Assembly (NCBI GenBank): GCA_963805605.1
Contig: CAWDUX010000002.1
Coordinates: forward strand, 1,550,001 to 1,614,000
Source of the DNA: Actinocatenispora sp963805605
Lineage (GTDB): Bacteria > Actinomycetota > Actinomycetes > Mycobacteriales > Micromonosporaceae
Direction of reading: 5' to 3'
DNA length: 64,000 nt
How positions within the stretch are numbered: the stretch's first letter is position 1; each line of letters opens with the position of its first letter. The position numbers and the translations under genes are program-made. This document shows, in pieces, positions 17,200 to 27,270 of the stretch. The notes below the pieces were generated by a model that did no database searches, was not told where the DNA came from, and saw only the letters and a program-made list of their open reading frames with translations.

Positions 17200-20100
17200 T
17201 CACGGCTGGAAGGCCTGCCATTGCCTGGCGTAGTGGCCGTTGGCGGCGAGAAGTTCGGGGTGGGTGCCAGTTTCGACGACGCGGCCGTGGTCGAGGACGA
17301 CGATGCGGTCGGCGCGGGCGGCGGTGGTGAGGCGGTGGGCGACGACGAGGGTGGTACGTCGGCCGACGAGGCGTTCGGTGGCGCGGGTGACGTCGGCTTC
17401 GGTGGCCAGGTCGAGGGCCGCGGTCGCTTCGTCCATGAGCAGGATGTCGGGTCCGACGAGTTGGGCGCGGGCCAGGGCGAGGAGTTGCCGTTGGCCGCTG
17501 GACAGGTTCCGGCCGCGTTCTGAGATCTGGTGGTAGTAGCCGCCGTCGAGGCGGGCGATCATGTCGTGCGCGCCGACTGCCCGGGCGGCGGCCTCGACCT
17601 CGGCATTGCTCGCGTCGGGGCGGCCGTACGCGATGGTGTCCCGGACGGTGCCGGGGAACAGGTACGCCTCCTGCGGTACGACGCCCATCCGGTGCCGGTA
17701 GCCGCGCAGATCGTAGTCGCGTACGTCGACGCCGTCGACCCGGACGGACCCGCCGGTCACGTCGTAGTACCGGGAGACGAGCTTGACGAGGGTGGACTTG
17801 CCGGCGCCGGTCTCGCCGACGACGGCGATGGTCTCGCCGGGTCGTACGGTCAGGTCCACGCCGGTCAGGGCGGGTGCGGTGTCCGGGTTGTAGGCGAACT
17901 GCACGTCGGTCGAAGACGATCTCGCCGGCGAGCCGGTCCGGTACGGCGGCCGGTTCAGCGGCCTGCGGTGTGCTGGTCGGGGTGCGCAGCAGGTCCCGGA
18001 TCCGGCGCAGCCCGACGGCGGCCTGCTGGTAGCCGTCGAACACCTGGGACAGCTGCTGCATCGGGGAGAAGAACATGTCGATGTAGAGCAGGTACGCGAT
18101 GAGCGCACCGGCGGTCAGTGAGCCGGCCTGGACCAGGTGCCCGCCGACGACGAGCGCCAGTGCGGCGGCCACGCTGGACAGGAACTGTACGAACGGGAAG
18201 TACGTGGCGATGTAGCGCTGGGCACGGGTACGGGTGACCCGGTAGTCGTCGCTGCGGGAGGAGAACCGTTCCCGGTTGTGCCCGACCCGCCGGTACGCCT
18301 GGGTGACCCGCATCCCGGCGACGTTCTCCTGCAGGTCGGCGTTGACGATGCTGACCTTCTCCCGCGCCTCGGTGTAGGCGCGGGATGAGCGGGCCCGGAA
18401 GATCAGGGTGGCGACCAGCATGACCGGCAGCACGCTGCACACGACGAGGCCGAGTTCGACGTTGAGGTAGAGGAGGGCGCCGAGGATGCCGAAGAAGGTC
18501 AGGATGCTGACGACGGCCTGGGTGAGTCCGGTCTGCAGGAACGAGGAGAAGGCGTCGACGTCGGTGGTCATCCGGGTCATGATCCGGCCGGACATCTCCC
18601 GTTCGTAGTAGTCCAGGCCGAGTCGTTGCAGGTGCGCGAATGTCTTGACCCGCAGGGTGTACAGGAGTCGTTCGCCGGTGCGTCCGGTGACCCGGATCTG
18701 CCCGGTCTGTACGACCCAGTCGACGAGTACGACGGCCAGTCCGATCACCGAGACGAGCCCGATGACACCGACGACGCCGCGTTGCACCCCGGAGTCGACT
18801 CCGGTACGGATCAGTGCCGGCAGGACCAGCATCGCCACCGCGTCGGCCGCCACCAGCAGCAGGCCGAGCAGCAGCGGGCGCAGCAGCGGCCGGATCAGCC
18901 GGCCCAGGGTGAACTTGAGGTCTCCGGCGCGGGCCGCGTCGTCGTCGACCTCGGGGGTGTCGTCGGCCGGCGGCAGCGCGTCGACCTTGGCGAGCAGGTC
19001 GGGGGTGGGCGGCATGCTGGCCAGTGCACCGCCCATCGGGCCCAGACCGCGTACGGCACCGGCCCGGCCGCGGGGCACACCGACACCACCGTCACCGGCG
19101 CCCTGCCGCAGTTCGCTCTCCGGTGCCCGGGCGGGGTCCCACAGCGCGGCGGTGACATCGGCCGCTGTCGCGGCGGTGACATCGGTGGGCGTCTCGGCTT
19201 CGGCCGCGACCGGCAGTTCGCCGGCGTCGACGCCTTCCGCGTCGTCGCCCGGCCCGGACAGCAGCAGCCGGTACAGCGGGCAGCGCTGCTCCAGTTCCTG
19301 TTCGGTTCCGACGTCGATGAGCCGGCCCTCGTCGAGTACCGCGATCCGGTCCGCGAGGGCCAGGGTCGAGCGCCGGTGCGCGATCAGCAGGGTGGTGCGG
19401 CCGGCCATCACCCGCCGCAACGTGGCGTGGATGTCCGCCTCGATCCGGGCATCGACGGCGGAGGTGGCGTCGTCCAGGATCAGGATCCGCGGATCGGTGA
19501 TCAGGGCACGGGCCAGGGCGACGCGCTGGCGCTGCCCGCCGGACAGGGTGAGGCCCTGTTCGCCGACGGTGGTGTCGTAGCCGTCGGCGAGTTCGTTGAT
19601 GAACTGGTCGGCTTCGGCGGCGCGGGCCGCGGCGACGATCTGTTCGTCGGTGGCGTCCGGCCGACCGTAGGCGATGTTGTCCCGGACCGGTTCGGAGAAC
19701 AGGAAGCTGTCCTCCATCACCAGGCCGATGGTGGCGCGCAGCGAGTCGACGGTCAGTTCCCGTACGTCTTGGCCGGCGACGCGGACGGTGCCGTGCTGGA
19801 CGTCGTAGAAGCGGGGCAGCAGCATCGACAGGGTCGACTTGCCGGAGCCGGAGGTGCCGACCACGGCGAGCGTCTCCCCGGGCCGGGCGGTCAGGGTCAG
19901 CCCGTTGAGTACCGGGCGGGAGGCGACGTAGCCGAAGGTGACGTCGTCGAACTCGATGCCGGGTGCGCCGGACCCGCCGGGTATGTCGGACCCGCCGGCC
20001 GCGCTGGCCGCGCCGGCAGAGCTGGCAGAGGATCCGGGCACCGGTACGGCGTCGGGCGCCTCGGTGACCACCGGCCGGGAGTCGATCACCTCGAAGACCC

Positions 20101-21095
20101 GGATCACGCTGGCGCGGGCCTGCTGGCCGATGGTGAGCAGTCCGGACAGCATCCGTACCGGCCCGACCAGTTGGGCGAGGTAGGTGGAGAAGGCGAGGAA
20201 CGTACCGAGGGTGATGTTGCCCTGTACGGCCAGCCAGCCGCCGAGGGCGAGCACGCCGACCTGGCCGAGCGCCGGGATGGCCTGCAACGCCGGGTTGTAC
20301 CGGCTGTTGAGCCGTACGGCCCGGATCCGGTTGGCGAACAGCCGGTGCGCCACCGTATTCCAGTTTGGACAGTTCCTGCTCCTCCTGACCGAATCCTTTC
20401 ACCACCCGCACGCCGGTGACCGCGTCGTCGACCACCGAGGCGACCGCGGCGGCTTCCTGCTGCGCCGCCCAGGTGGCCGGGAACAGCCGTTTGCGGGCCA
20501 GGGTGGCGATCCACCACAGTCCGGGACCTACCGCCAGGGCGATCAGGGTCAGCAGCGGGGACAGGGTGAGCATGACGACCAGCGACATGACGAACAGCAG
20601 GACGTTGCCCAGCATGATCGGCAGCATGCTGAGCAGGCTCTGCACCATGGTGATGTCGGAGGTGGCCCGTCCGACGATCTGCCCGGTCTGCAGCTCGTCC
20701 TGCCGTGCTCCATCCAAATTGGACAGTGCGGTGAAGATCCCGTTCCGCAGGTCGTGCTGGACGTCCAGGGAGAGCCGGCCACCGTGGTAGCGGCGTACGA
20801 AGGTGGCGCCGTAGTTGACCAGCGCGGCCAGTACGAGCAGTGCGGCCAGCGGCCCGAGCGCCCGGCGGGTGGACAGGATCGCGTCGTCCACGATGGCCCG
20901 CTGGATCAGCGGCACCACGGTGGTGACGGCCATCCCGACCACCGAGGCGCCGACCGCGAGCAGAACCCGGGAACGGTAACGCCAGCAGTAGCCGACGAGC
21001 CGGCGCAGCCAGCCCTGGCCGGCCCCGGCCGGCGGCCCTGGAAGGTCGGGCAGGGTCGGCACCATCGGCGCCGCTGGGGTACGTGTACTGGTCAA
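17200..21095 (-). pseudogene. Fused double ABC exporter (TMD-NBD-TMD-NBD), two frameshifts
   Basis: Translation from ATG 21095 gives a first exporter half (membrane domain, then Walker A GTSGSGKSTLSM, LSGGQRQR and ILDDATSAVD), an acidic linker of about 110 residues, then a second half (GETGAGKSTLVK, LSSGQRQL, LLMDEATAALD). Frame breaks occur near 20,355 and 17,910. Removing one base at each restores smooth matches to the family (EYVAHRLF and IVFDDVQFAYNP). The repaired protein would be about 1,290 residues; fused exporters of this size are known in actinomycetes. The second signature is LSSGQ rather than LSGGQ. Substrate unknown, likely a lipid or drug. Confidence 0.85.
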
Positions 21096-21178
21096 ACGCC
21101 TGTCCGTCCGGTTTCTCCACAGCTGGTGGGGGTCATGGCACCAACGCTAATCCTCTGGCCCGACGGGACCGCTGCGAG

Positions 21179-22642
21179 TCAGCTCACAGCCCCGGTACGG
21201 CACTGCCGCCGGGCCAGCCCCAACTCCACGAGCCCGACCAGCAGCGCGACCAGGACCAGCGCGATCGATCCGCGCAGCCCCAGCGCGGTGGCCGCCGGGT
21301 AGTCGCCGTGCGAGGTGGTCAGGCTGCCGAAGAACAACGCACCCACCACCGCGGTACCGACCGCCGACCCGATCCGCTGCCCGGTCTGCAGTACGCCCGC
21401 GGCGGTACCGCCCTCCGCCGGCGGCACCTCGTCGAGGGTGAGGGTCTGGTTCGGGGCGATGGTCAGCCCGCCACCAACCCCGGCGATCAGCAGCGGCAGC
21501 GTGGTCCACAGGGCCACGTGCCCGCCGTGCGCCGAGCGTACGACGAGGTCGGTGAGGGTCAGCCCGACCGCCACGGTGCACACCCCGACCACCACCAGCA
21601 CCCGCCCGTACCGGGACACCAGTCGGCCACCGACCGCGGCGGCCACCGCCGAACCGACCGCGAACGGCAGCATCGCCGCGCCGGCCTGCAGCGGCGAGTA
21701 GTGCAGACCACGTTGGAAGAACAGCGTGATCACGAAGAAGATGCCGGTGAAGCCGGCAAAGTAGGCCAGTGCCAGCAGTACGCCGGTGGCGTAGGTCCTG
21801 GTCTTCAGCATCGCCAGGTCGACCAGCGGCGGGTGGCCACGGCGGGCGTACCGGCGTTCCCAGCCGACGAAGCCGGCGAGCAGCGCCGCGGCGACCGCGA
21901 GCAGATACCACGGGGCGCCGGACGGGTCCTCCTCGGCGCCCAGCAACGGCAGCATCACCGTCACCACCGCCGCGCCCAGCAGGACCGTACCGACCAGGTC
22001 CAGCCGGCGCCGCGGCCCGCTGACCCGGTCGCCGGGCAGCAGCCGGTACCCGGCGATCAGCGCGATGACGCCGACCGGCAGGTTGACGTAGAACACCCAG
22101 CGCCAGCCGTTCTGGGTGCCGAACGCCTGCAGCAGCAGACCACCCAGCAGCGGCCCGATCGCGGTGGACACCCCGATGGTGGCGCCGTACAGGCCGAACG
22201 CGCGGCCGCGTTCACGGCCCCGGAACAGTTGCTGGAGAACCCCGATGACCTGCGGGCTGAGCAGGCCACCTGCGACGCCCTGCAGCAGGCGGGCGACGAC
22301 CAGCCAGGTACCACTGGGTGCGACACCGGCGAGCGCGCTGGTCGCGGTGAACAGGGCGAGACCGGCGAGGAACATCCGTTTGCGGCCCCGGTCGTCGCCG
22401 AGCCGGCCGGCGGCCACCAGCACCAGGCCGAAGGTGAGGGCGTAGCCGGAGATCACCCAGGAGACGTCGTTGGCGGTGGCACCCAACCCGGTCTGCATGG
22501 ACGGCAGCGCCACGTTCACGATGCTCACGTCGAGCAGGGTCATGAATCCGGCGAGCAGGCAGACCGACAGGGCCCGCCATCGACGCGGGTCCGGTACGTA
22601 TCCGCTGGCCTTTGCGGCCTGCTCAGCCACCGACGTCACCAC
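21179..22642 (-). CDS. DHA2-family MFS drug transporter (EmrB/QacA type)
   Basis: About 487 residues and 14 predicted helices. Motifs: LLDVSIVNVALPSMQTGLGA at the first helix, GRLGDDRGRKRMF (motif A) after helix 2, and GPLLGGLLLQ in the fifth helix. The start is uncertain: in-frame GTG codons at 22642 and 22639, and a TTG at 22654, all lack a convincing ribosome site. Such proteins exchange drugs or small metabolites for protons. It lies 83 bp downstream of the fused ABC exporter gene's start on the same strand but is not clearly in one unit with it, since the ABC gene is downstream. Confidence 0.85.
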   Translation of the reverse strand: MVTSVAEQAAKASGYVPDPRRWRALSVCLLAGFMTLLDVSIVNVALPSMQTGLGATANDVSWVISGYALTFGLVLVAAGRLGDDRGRKRMFLAGLALFTATSALAGVAPSGTWLVVARLLQGVAGGLLSPQVIGVLQQLFRGRERGRAFGLYGATIGVSTAIGPLLGGLLLQAFGTQNGWRWVFYVNLPVGVIALIAGYRLLPGDRVSGPRRRLDLVGTVLLGAAVVTVMLPLLGAEEDPSGAPWYLLAVAAALLAGFVGWERRYARRGHPPLVDLAMLKTRTYATGVLLALAYFAGFTGIFFVITLFFQRGLHYSPLQAGAAMLPFAVGSAVAAAVGGRLVSRYGRVLVVVGVCTVAVGLTLTDLVVRSAHGGHVALWTTLPLLIAGVGGGLTIAPNQTLTLDEVPPAEGGTAAGVLQTGQRIGSAVGTAVVGALFFGSLTTSHGDYPAATALGLRGSIALVLVALLVGLVELGLARRQCRTGAVS

Positions 22643-22702
22643 GACATGGTTCAACGCGGTGCGCTGCGGCGCAGTTCCACGCCGCGTGGCTGGTGGGCAG
22701 GG

Positions 22703-22912
22703 TCACCCGTCTGCGGGCGGATCGCCGCCGGTGCGTTTCGGGGCTGCCCGGGACATCTCGAACCATCCGGCGCCCCGGCATTCCGGGCACCGGGTCGGGG
22801 CAACCAGGGAGAAACTCTCCCGGCTTCCCCACTGCACTGCCATCTTCGGTGACCAGACCACGCCACCGCCCCGGCAGAACTGGCACATGAGGCGCGTGAC
22901 CTGCTCCGACAT
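22703..22912 (-). CDS. Tiny CxxC-type zinc-ribbon-like protein
   Basis: 69 residues from ATG 22912 (TAGGGTG upstream). Two CxxC knuckles, MCQFCRGGG and CPECRGAGW, are 29 residues apart and resemble DnaJ-type zinc knuckles. No other domain is visible. It follows the terminator of the G1 peptidase gene and precedes the MFS pump on the same strand. The regular knuckle spacing argues that it is real, but codon support is limited at this length. Confidence 0.5.
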   Translation of the reverse strand: MSEQVTRLMCQFCRGGGVVWSPKMAVQWGSRESFSLVAPTRCPECRGAGWFEMSRAAPKRTGGDPPADG

Positions 22913-22913
22913 A

Positions 22914-22939
22914 CCGGGCACCCTACACAGGGTGCCCGG
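22914..22939 (-). terminator. Terminator after the G1 peptidase gene
   Basis: A perfect 11-bp stem (CCGGGCACCCT with its complement) around an ACAC loop lies 25 bp past the stop of the 22964-23728 gene and immediately before the tiny CxxC protein's start. Confidence 0.7.
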
Positions 22940-22963
22940 CGTCGGAGGTGAGCAGTCGGCTCT

Positions 22964-23728
22964 CTACTCGTGCTGGTAGTCCATCGAGAAGTTGGTACCG
23001 CCGCTGAGCGGGTTGGTGTGTGCCTCGGTGATGCCATTGGCGCTGGGGTCCAGCGCGGTCGGCGAGAACGACCCGAGCGGGGAACCGTTCACCGTGCAGT
23101 TGGTGAACTGGATGCTGCCGAAGTTCGGGTACGCGCCAGTCGGCGACTCGATGATCACCTCGGCGCTGGAGCGTGGCGCGGACAGCGACTGGGTGGTGGT
23201 GAAGTTCCAGCCCTTGCTGTTGTCCGACAGGGTCAGCTTGTACGAGCTGCCACTCGTGTTCTGCACCGACGCGGTGATGCTGTCACCGGCGGACACCGGG
23301 TACTGGCTGGTGTTCAGGTAGACGGGAGCGGCCGGGTACATCTCGTACCAGGGCTCGTTCTGCGGCGACCCGGACGAGCAGTCGGTGGCCACACCGGTCT
23401 GCTCGACGCTGGAGCTGCCGTAGCCGTCGATGCCGACCCAGGGTGCGTACAGGTCGTTGGAGGAGTTGCAGCTCGCGGCGGGTTCGGTCCAGGTGGCGGA
23501 GACCGAACTGAAGCCGCTGCCGGTGGCGGCCATGCCGCCCCAGTTGTAGCCGTTCTCGTTGTAGTGGCCGATCGCGGCTGCGTGCCGGCTGGCCGCGCTG
23601 ACCGGGTGGGCGTTGGGGGCGAAGCTCGGGTGGTGGCCGCCGGCGGTGGCGGGGGTGGCCACGGTGCCGAGTGCCGCAGCGGTGAGGATGGCCGCGGCGA
23701 GCCAGCGTCGGGTGAGGGTGAGGGACAT
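22964..23728 (-). CDS. Secreted G1 (eqolisin/A4) glutamic peptidase
   Basis: 254 residues behind AAGGAG. A signal peptide is evident (basic start, hydrophobic run LAAAILTAAALGTVA, cleavage near ATPATAG, residues 28-30). The mature part is the beta-sandwich of peptidase family G1, with the catalytic pair at Gln110 (SSVEQTG) and Glu190 (SSAEVIIE). Conserved Trp, Gly and Tyr residues (YNWGGMAATG, APWVGIDGYG) match bacterial members. G1 enzymes are pepstatin-insensitive and act at acid pH. The gene is transcribed divergently from egtB across a 189-bp, comparatively A/T-rich region. Confidence 0.87.
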   Translation of the reverse strand: MSLTLTRRWLAAAILTAAALGTVATPATAGGHHPSFAPNAHPVSAASRHAAAIGHYNENGYNWGGMAATGSGFSSVSATWTEPAASCNSSNDLYAPWVGIDGYGSSSVEQTGVATDCSSGSPQNEPWYEMYPAAPVYLNTSQYPVSAGDSITASVQNTSGSSYKLTLSDNSKGWNFTTTQSLSAPRSSAEVIIESPTGAYPNFGSIQFTNCTVNGSPLGSFSPTALDPSANGITEAHTNPLSGGTNFSMDYQHE

Positions 23729-23917
23729 GAGGTCTCCTTAAGGTTCGAGGGGTAGGGCGACTTTATTCCCTAAAGCGGGCATTTCTCAATAAGCTCGTGC
23801 AAAAACATTGATAATCGGGCGGGCATACCGCCTGCGTTGGAACTCTTAGCGACTCCCCTGCGTCGCCTGACCAGGGCGTCTAGCGTCGGAGACAACCTTC
23901 CAACGGGGGTCGGAACG

Positions 23918-25285
23918 ATGGCCGACGCCGAGGCTCCGCGCAGCGGAGCAACCAGCCGAGAAGCCCCGCCCCGCGCAGCAGCCAGCCAGGAGGCGCTGCG
24001 CAGCAGGGCGGCGACCCTGCTCGTCCGTGCCCGGGAACGCACCCTGGCCCTGTCCGACGCACTGGACGACGCCGAACTGGTCCGCCAGCACTCCCCGCTG
24101 ATGTCGCCACTGGTCTGGGATCTGGCGCATGTCGGCAACCAGGAGGAGCTGTGGCTGGTCCGCGACATCGGTGGCCGGGCGCCCGTACGCGCCGACATCG
24201 ACGCCCTCTACGACGCCTTCCAGCACCCCCGGGCGCTACGACCGCAACTGCCGCTGCTCGACCCGGACGAGGCGCGTCACTACGTACGTACCGTGCGGGA
24301 CAAGGCCCTGGACGTACTCGACCGTACGGCGCTGTCCGGCCGGGAACTCGTCCGGGACGGTTTCGCCTTCGGCATGGTCATCCAGCACGAACAGCAGCAC
24401 GACGAGACGATGCTGGCCACCCACCAGTTGCGTACCGGCCCGGCCGTACTGTCCGCACCGGACCCGGATCCGCCCGCCACACCGATGTCCGACACCGCCG
24501 AGACCCTCGTGCCCGGCGGCGTGTTCACCATGGGTACCTCCACCGAGCCATGGGCGCTGGACAACGAGCGGCCCGCGCATCCGGTGGATGTTGCTGGGTT
24601 CGTGATCGACACCGTGCCGGTCACCAACCGCCGGTACGCGGAGTTCGTCGCGGACGGTGGGTACCGGGATCCTCGCTGGTGGAGCCAATCTGGCTGGAGC
24701 CACCGCAGTGCGGCCGGGCTGACCGCGCCGATGCACTGGCACCCGGACGGCACGTACACCCGGTTCGGCCGGACCGGGCCGATCGTGGCGGACGAACCCG
24801 TGGTGCACGTCTGTTTCCACGAGGCCACCGCCTTCGCGACCTGGGCCGGCCGACGGCTGCCCACCGAGGCCGAGTGGGAGAAGACCGCCCGGTACGACCC
24901 GGCGACCGGACGCTCCCGGCGGTTCCCGTGGGGCGACGCGGAACCCACCGCGCTGCACGCCAACCTCGGTCAGCGGCATCTGCGGCCCGCCCGGGTGGGC
25001 AGCTTCCCGGCCGGCCGGTCGCCGCTGGGTGTCCAGCAGCTCATCGGCGACGTGTGGGAGTGGACCGCCACCGAGTTCACCGGCTACCCGGGGTTCCGGG
25101 CGTTCCCGTACCGGGAGTACTCGGAGGTGTTCTTCGACTCCGGTTACCGGGTGCTGCGGGGCGGATCGTTCGGTACCGACCCCGCGGCCTGCCGGGGCAC
25201 CTTCCGTAACTGGGACCTGCCGGTACGGCGGCAGATCTTCGCCGGTTTCCGGTGCGCGCGGGACCTGCGGCCGGGGGAAGGCTGA
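23918..25285 (+). CDS. egtB: Hercynylcysteine sulfoxide synthase EgtB
   Basis: 455 residues from ATG 23918 (GGGGGT upstream). The N-terminal DinB-like domain supplies the three Fe(II) ligands, His71 (WDLAHVGNQEE) and His157/His161 (HEQQHDETM). The C-terminal half is a formylglycine-generating-enzyme-like domain (VPGGVFTMGTS..., RRLPTEAEWEK, GDVWEWTATEF, RVLRGGSFGT). EgtB joins trimethylhistidine and gamma-glutamylcysteine oxidatively in ergothioneine synthesis. It is first in a tight egtBCD operon. An egtA gene, often just upstream in actinomycetes, is missing here. Confidence 0.95.
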   Translation: MADAEAPRSGATSREAPPRAAASQEALRSRAATLLVRARERTLALSDALDDAELVRQHSPLMSPLVWDLAHVGNQEELWLVRDIGGRAPVRADIDALYDAFQHPRALRPQLPLLDPDEARHYVRTVRDKALDVLDRTALSGRELVRDGFAFGMVIQHEQQHDETMLATHQLRTGPAVLSAPDPDPPATPMSDTAETLVPGGVFTMGTSTEPWALDNERPAHPVDVAGFVIDTVPVTNRRYAEFVADGGYRDPRWWSQSGWSHRSAAGLTAPMHWHPDGTYTRFGRTGPIVADEPVVHVCFHEATAFATWAGRRLPTEAEWEKTARYDPATGRSRRFPWGDAEPTALHANLGQRHLRPARVGSFPAGRSPLGVQQLIGDVWEWTATEFTGYPGFRAFPYREYSEVFFDSGYRVLRGGSFGTDPAACRGTFRNWDLPVRRQIFAGFRCARDLRPGEG

Positions 25286-26019
25286 TGTGCCGTCAGGTGG
25301 CCTACCTCGGGCCGCCGGTCACGCTCGCCGAGGTGCTGCTGGACCCGCCGCACAGCCTGCTGCACCAGTCGTACGCGCCGGCGGACATGCGTTCGGGCGG
25401 AACGGTCAACGCGGACGGCTTCGGTGCCGGCTGGTACACCCCGTCCGGGGTGGCACGGTACCGGCGGGTTACTCCACTGTGGAGCGACTCGGACTTCGCC
25501 GAGCTGGCCAGGGTCACCCGCACCGACGCGATGCTTGCCGCGGTACGGTCGGCGACGGTGGGGATGCCGGACACGGAGGCGGCCTGCTCGCCGTTCGGCG
25601 ACGGGCGGGTCCTGTTCGGGCACAACGGCCGGATCCCCGACTGGCCGGGCTCGATGGTCAAGCCGGCGGAACGTCTACCGGTCACCGATCTGCTGACGAT
25701 GGCGGCGCCGTCCGATTCGGCGCTGCTGTGGACGATGCTGCGCCGACGGCTGCACGACGGCGCCGAACTGCTCGACGCGACCCGCATGGTTCTCACCGAG
25801 GTGCTCACCGCGGCACCGGGCGCGCGACTGAATCTGCTGCTGACCGACGGTACCCAGATCGTCGCCTGCACCTGGACCCACTCACTGTCCTATTTGGACA
25901 CCGGCGACTCCTGCACGGTCGCCTCCGAGCCCAGCACCGCGGACGGACGCTGGCAGCCGGTACCTGACCGCCGGCTGGTGCACGCCCGCCCTGGTGCCGT
26001 CACCATCGTGGAGGTCTAA
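25285..26019 (+). CDS. egtC: Gamma-glutamyl-hercynylcysteine sulfoxide hydrolase EgtC
   Basis: 244 residues. ATG 25285 overlaps the egtB stop (TGATG). Met removal exposes Cys2 (MCRQVAYLG), the nucleophile of class II glutamine amidotransferase-type N-terminal hydrolases. NADGFGAGWY, RSATVG and LFGHNGRI are the usual active-site loops. The enzyme removes the glutamyl group from the EgtB product. It is followed directly by egtD with a TAATG overlap. Confidence 0.94.
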   Translation: MCRQVAYLGPPVTLAEVLLDPPHSLLHQSYAPADMRSGGTVNADGFGAGWYTPSGVARYRRVTPLWSDSDFAELARVTRTDAMLAAVRSATVGMPDTEAACSPFGDGRVLFGHNGRIPDWPGSMVKPAERLPVTDLLTMAAPSDSALLWTMLRRRLHDGAELLDATRMVLTEVLTAAPGARLNLLLTDGTQIVACTWTHSLSYLDTGDSCTVASEPSTADGRWQPVPDRRLVHARPGAVTIVEV

Positions 26020-27008
26020 TGTCCAGGCCTACCTTCGAGATCCATCTCGACGAACGTGACCTCACCCGCGCGCTGCGCGCCGACGCCCGGCGCGGACTCA
26101 CCGACACGCCCAAATGGCTGCCACCCACCTGGTTCTACGACGCCCGGGGCAGCGAACTGTTCGACGACATCACCCGGTTGCCGGAGTACTACCCCACCGG
26201 CGCGGAACGGTCCGTACTGACCGACCAGGCCGCCCGGATCGCCCGCATCACCGGCGCCAAGACACTGGTGGAGTTGGGTTCCGGCGCCTCGGACAAGACC
26301 CGGCTGCTGATCACCGCGCTCCGCGACGCCGGCACCCTGGCCCGGTTCATACCGCTGGACGTGTCGCAGAGTGCGCTGCGGGCCGCGGCGGACACCCTGG
26401 CGCAGCAGTACCCGGACCTGGTCATCCACGGCGTGATCGGCGACTTCAACCGGCACCTGACCGCCCTGCTGGACGCCGGACTGCCCGGCGGCGACTCCCG
26501 GCTGGTGGTATTCCTCGGCGGCACCATCGGCAACCTGCTGCCCGCCGACCGGGCACACTTCCTGGCCGAGCTGCGGGCGGTACTGCAGCCGGACGAGTGG
26601 CTGCTGCTCGGTACCGACCTGGTCAAGGACGAAGCGACGCTGCTGCGCGCCTACGACGACCCCGGCGGCGTCACCGCCGAGTTCAACCGCAACGTGCTGC
26701 GGGTACTCAACCGCGAACTGGAGGCCGACTTCCCGGTATCGGCGTTCCGGCATGTGGCGTGCTGGGACGCCGAACACGAATGGATCGAGATGCGGCTGCG
26801 CGCCGAGCACGCCCTGGACGTACGGCTGGCCGCACTGAACCTGACCGTCCCGTTCGCGGCGGGCGAGGAACTGCGTACCGAGGTGTCGGCGAAGTTCCGT
26901 CGTACCGGGGTCGCCGCCGAACTGGCCGCGGCCGGGTTCCGTACCCACCGGTGGTGGACCGACCCGGACGAGAAGTTCGGCGTCAGCCTGGCCGTCGCGA
27001 CCGTCTGA
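26019..27008 (+). CDS. egtD: L-histidine N(alpha)-methyltransferase EgtD
   Basis: 329 residues, the usual EgtD length. It has the family hallmarks LPPTWFYDARGSELFDDITR and LPEYYPTGAE at the N-terminus, the SAM site LVELGSGASDKTR, then FLGGTIGNL and the histidine-binding region (about 250-290) including EWIEMRLRA. It trimethylates histidine to hercynine, the first step of ergothioneine synthesis. The start codon overlaps the egtC stop. egtE, the lyase of the last step, is not found downstream, so another PLP lyase may serve. Confidence 0.95.
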   Translation: MSRPTFEIHLDERDLTRALRADARRGLTDTPKWLPPTWFYDARGSELFDDITRLPEYYPTGAERSVLTDQAARIARITGAKTLVELGSGASDKTRLLITALRDAGTLARFIPLDVSQSALRAAADTLAQQYPDLVIHGVIGDFNRHLTALLDAGLPGGDSRLVVFLGGTIGNLLPADRAHFLAELRAVLQPDEWLLLGTDLVKDEATLLRAYDDPGGVTAEFNRNVLRVLNRELEADFPVSAFRHVACWDAEHEWIEMRLRAEHALDVRLAALNLTVPFAAGEELRTEVSAKFRRTGVAAELAAAGFRTHRWWTDPDEKFGVSLAVATV

Positions 27009-27029
27009 GCAGCCCGCCGTCACCACCGG

Positions 27030-27066
27030 CCGACCGCGCCGCACCGGGAGGGTTCGGCGCGGTCGG
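27030..27066 (+). terminator. Terminator of the egtBCD operon
   Basis: A perfect 12-bp stem (27030-27041 with 27055-27066, 13-nt loop) begins 22 bp after the egtD stop. Confidence 0.65.
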
Positions 27067-27270
27067 TGCGCCCGACGCAACGGCACGACCTGCGGGAACC
27101 GTACGGCGGCCGGTGCGGGTGGTGATCCGTACCGGCACCGGATGCGGCCTCGCTGTCGGAAGTGTCGGACGCCTGTGCGAGGGTTACCGCGCCGAGTCCG
27201 GCTCGGCGCACGTTCCGCCCGCGGACCGCGCGGGACGGCACGTGTCCCCCACCTTCGCGAGAGGAACAGC

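Noticed and set aside
18626..20419. 597-codon forward frame opposite the ABC exporter
   Set aside because: Gly/Asp/Gln-rich shadow translation; the reverse strand has unmistakable ABC motifs.
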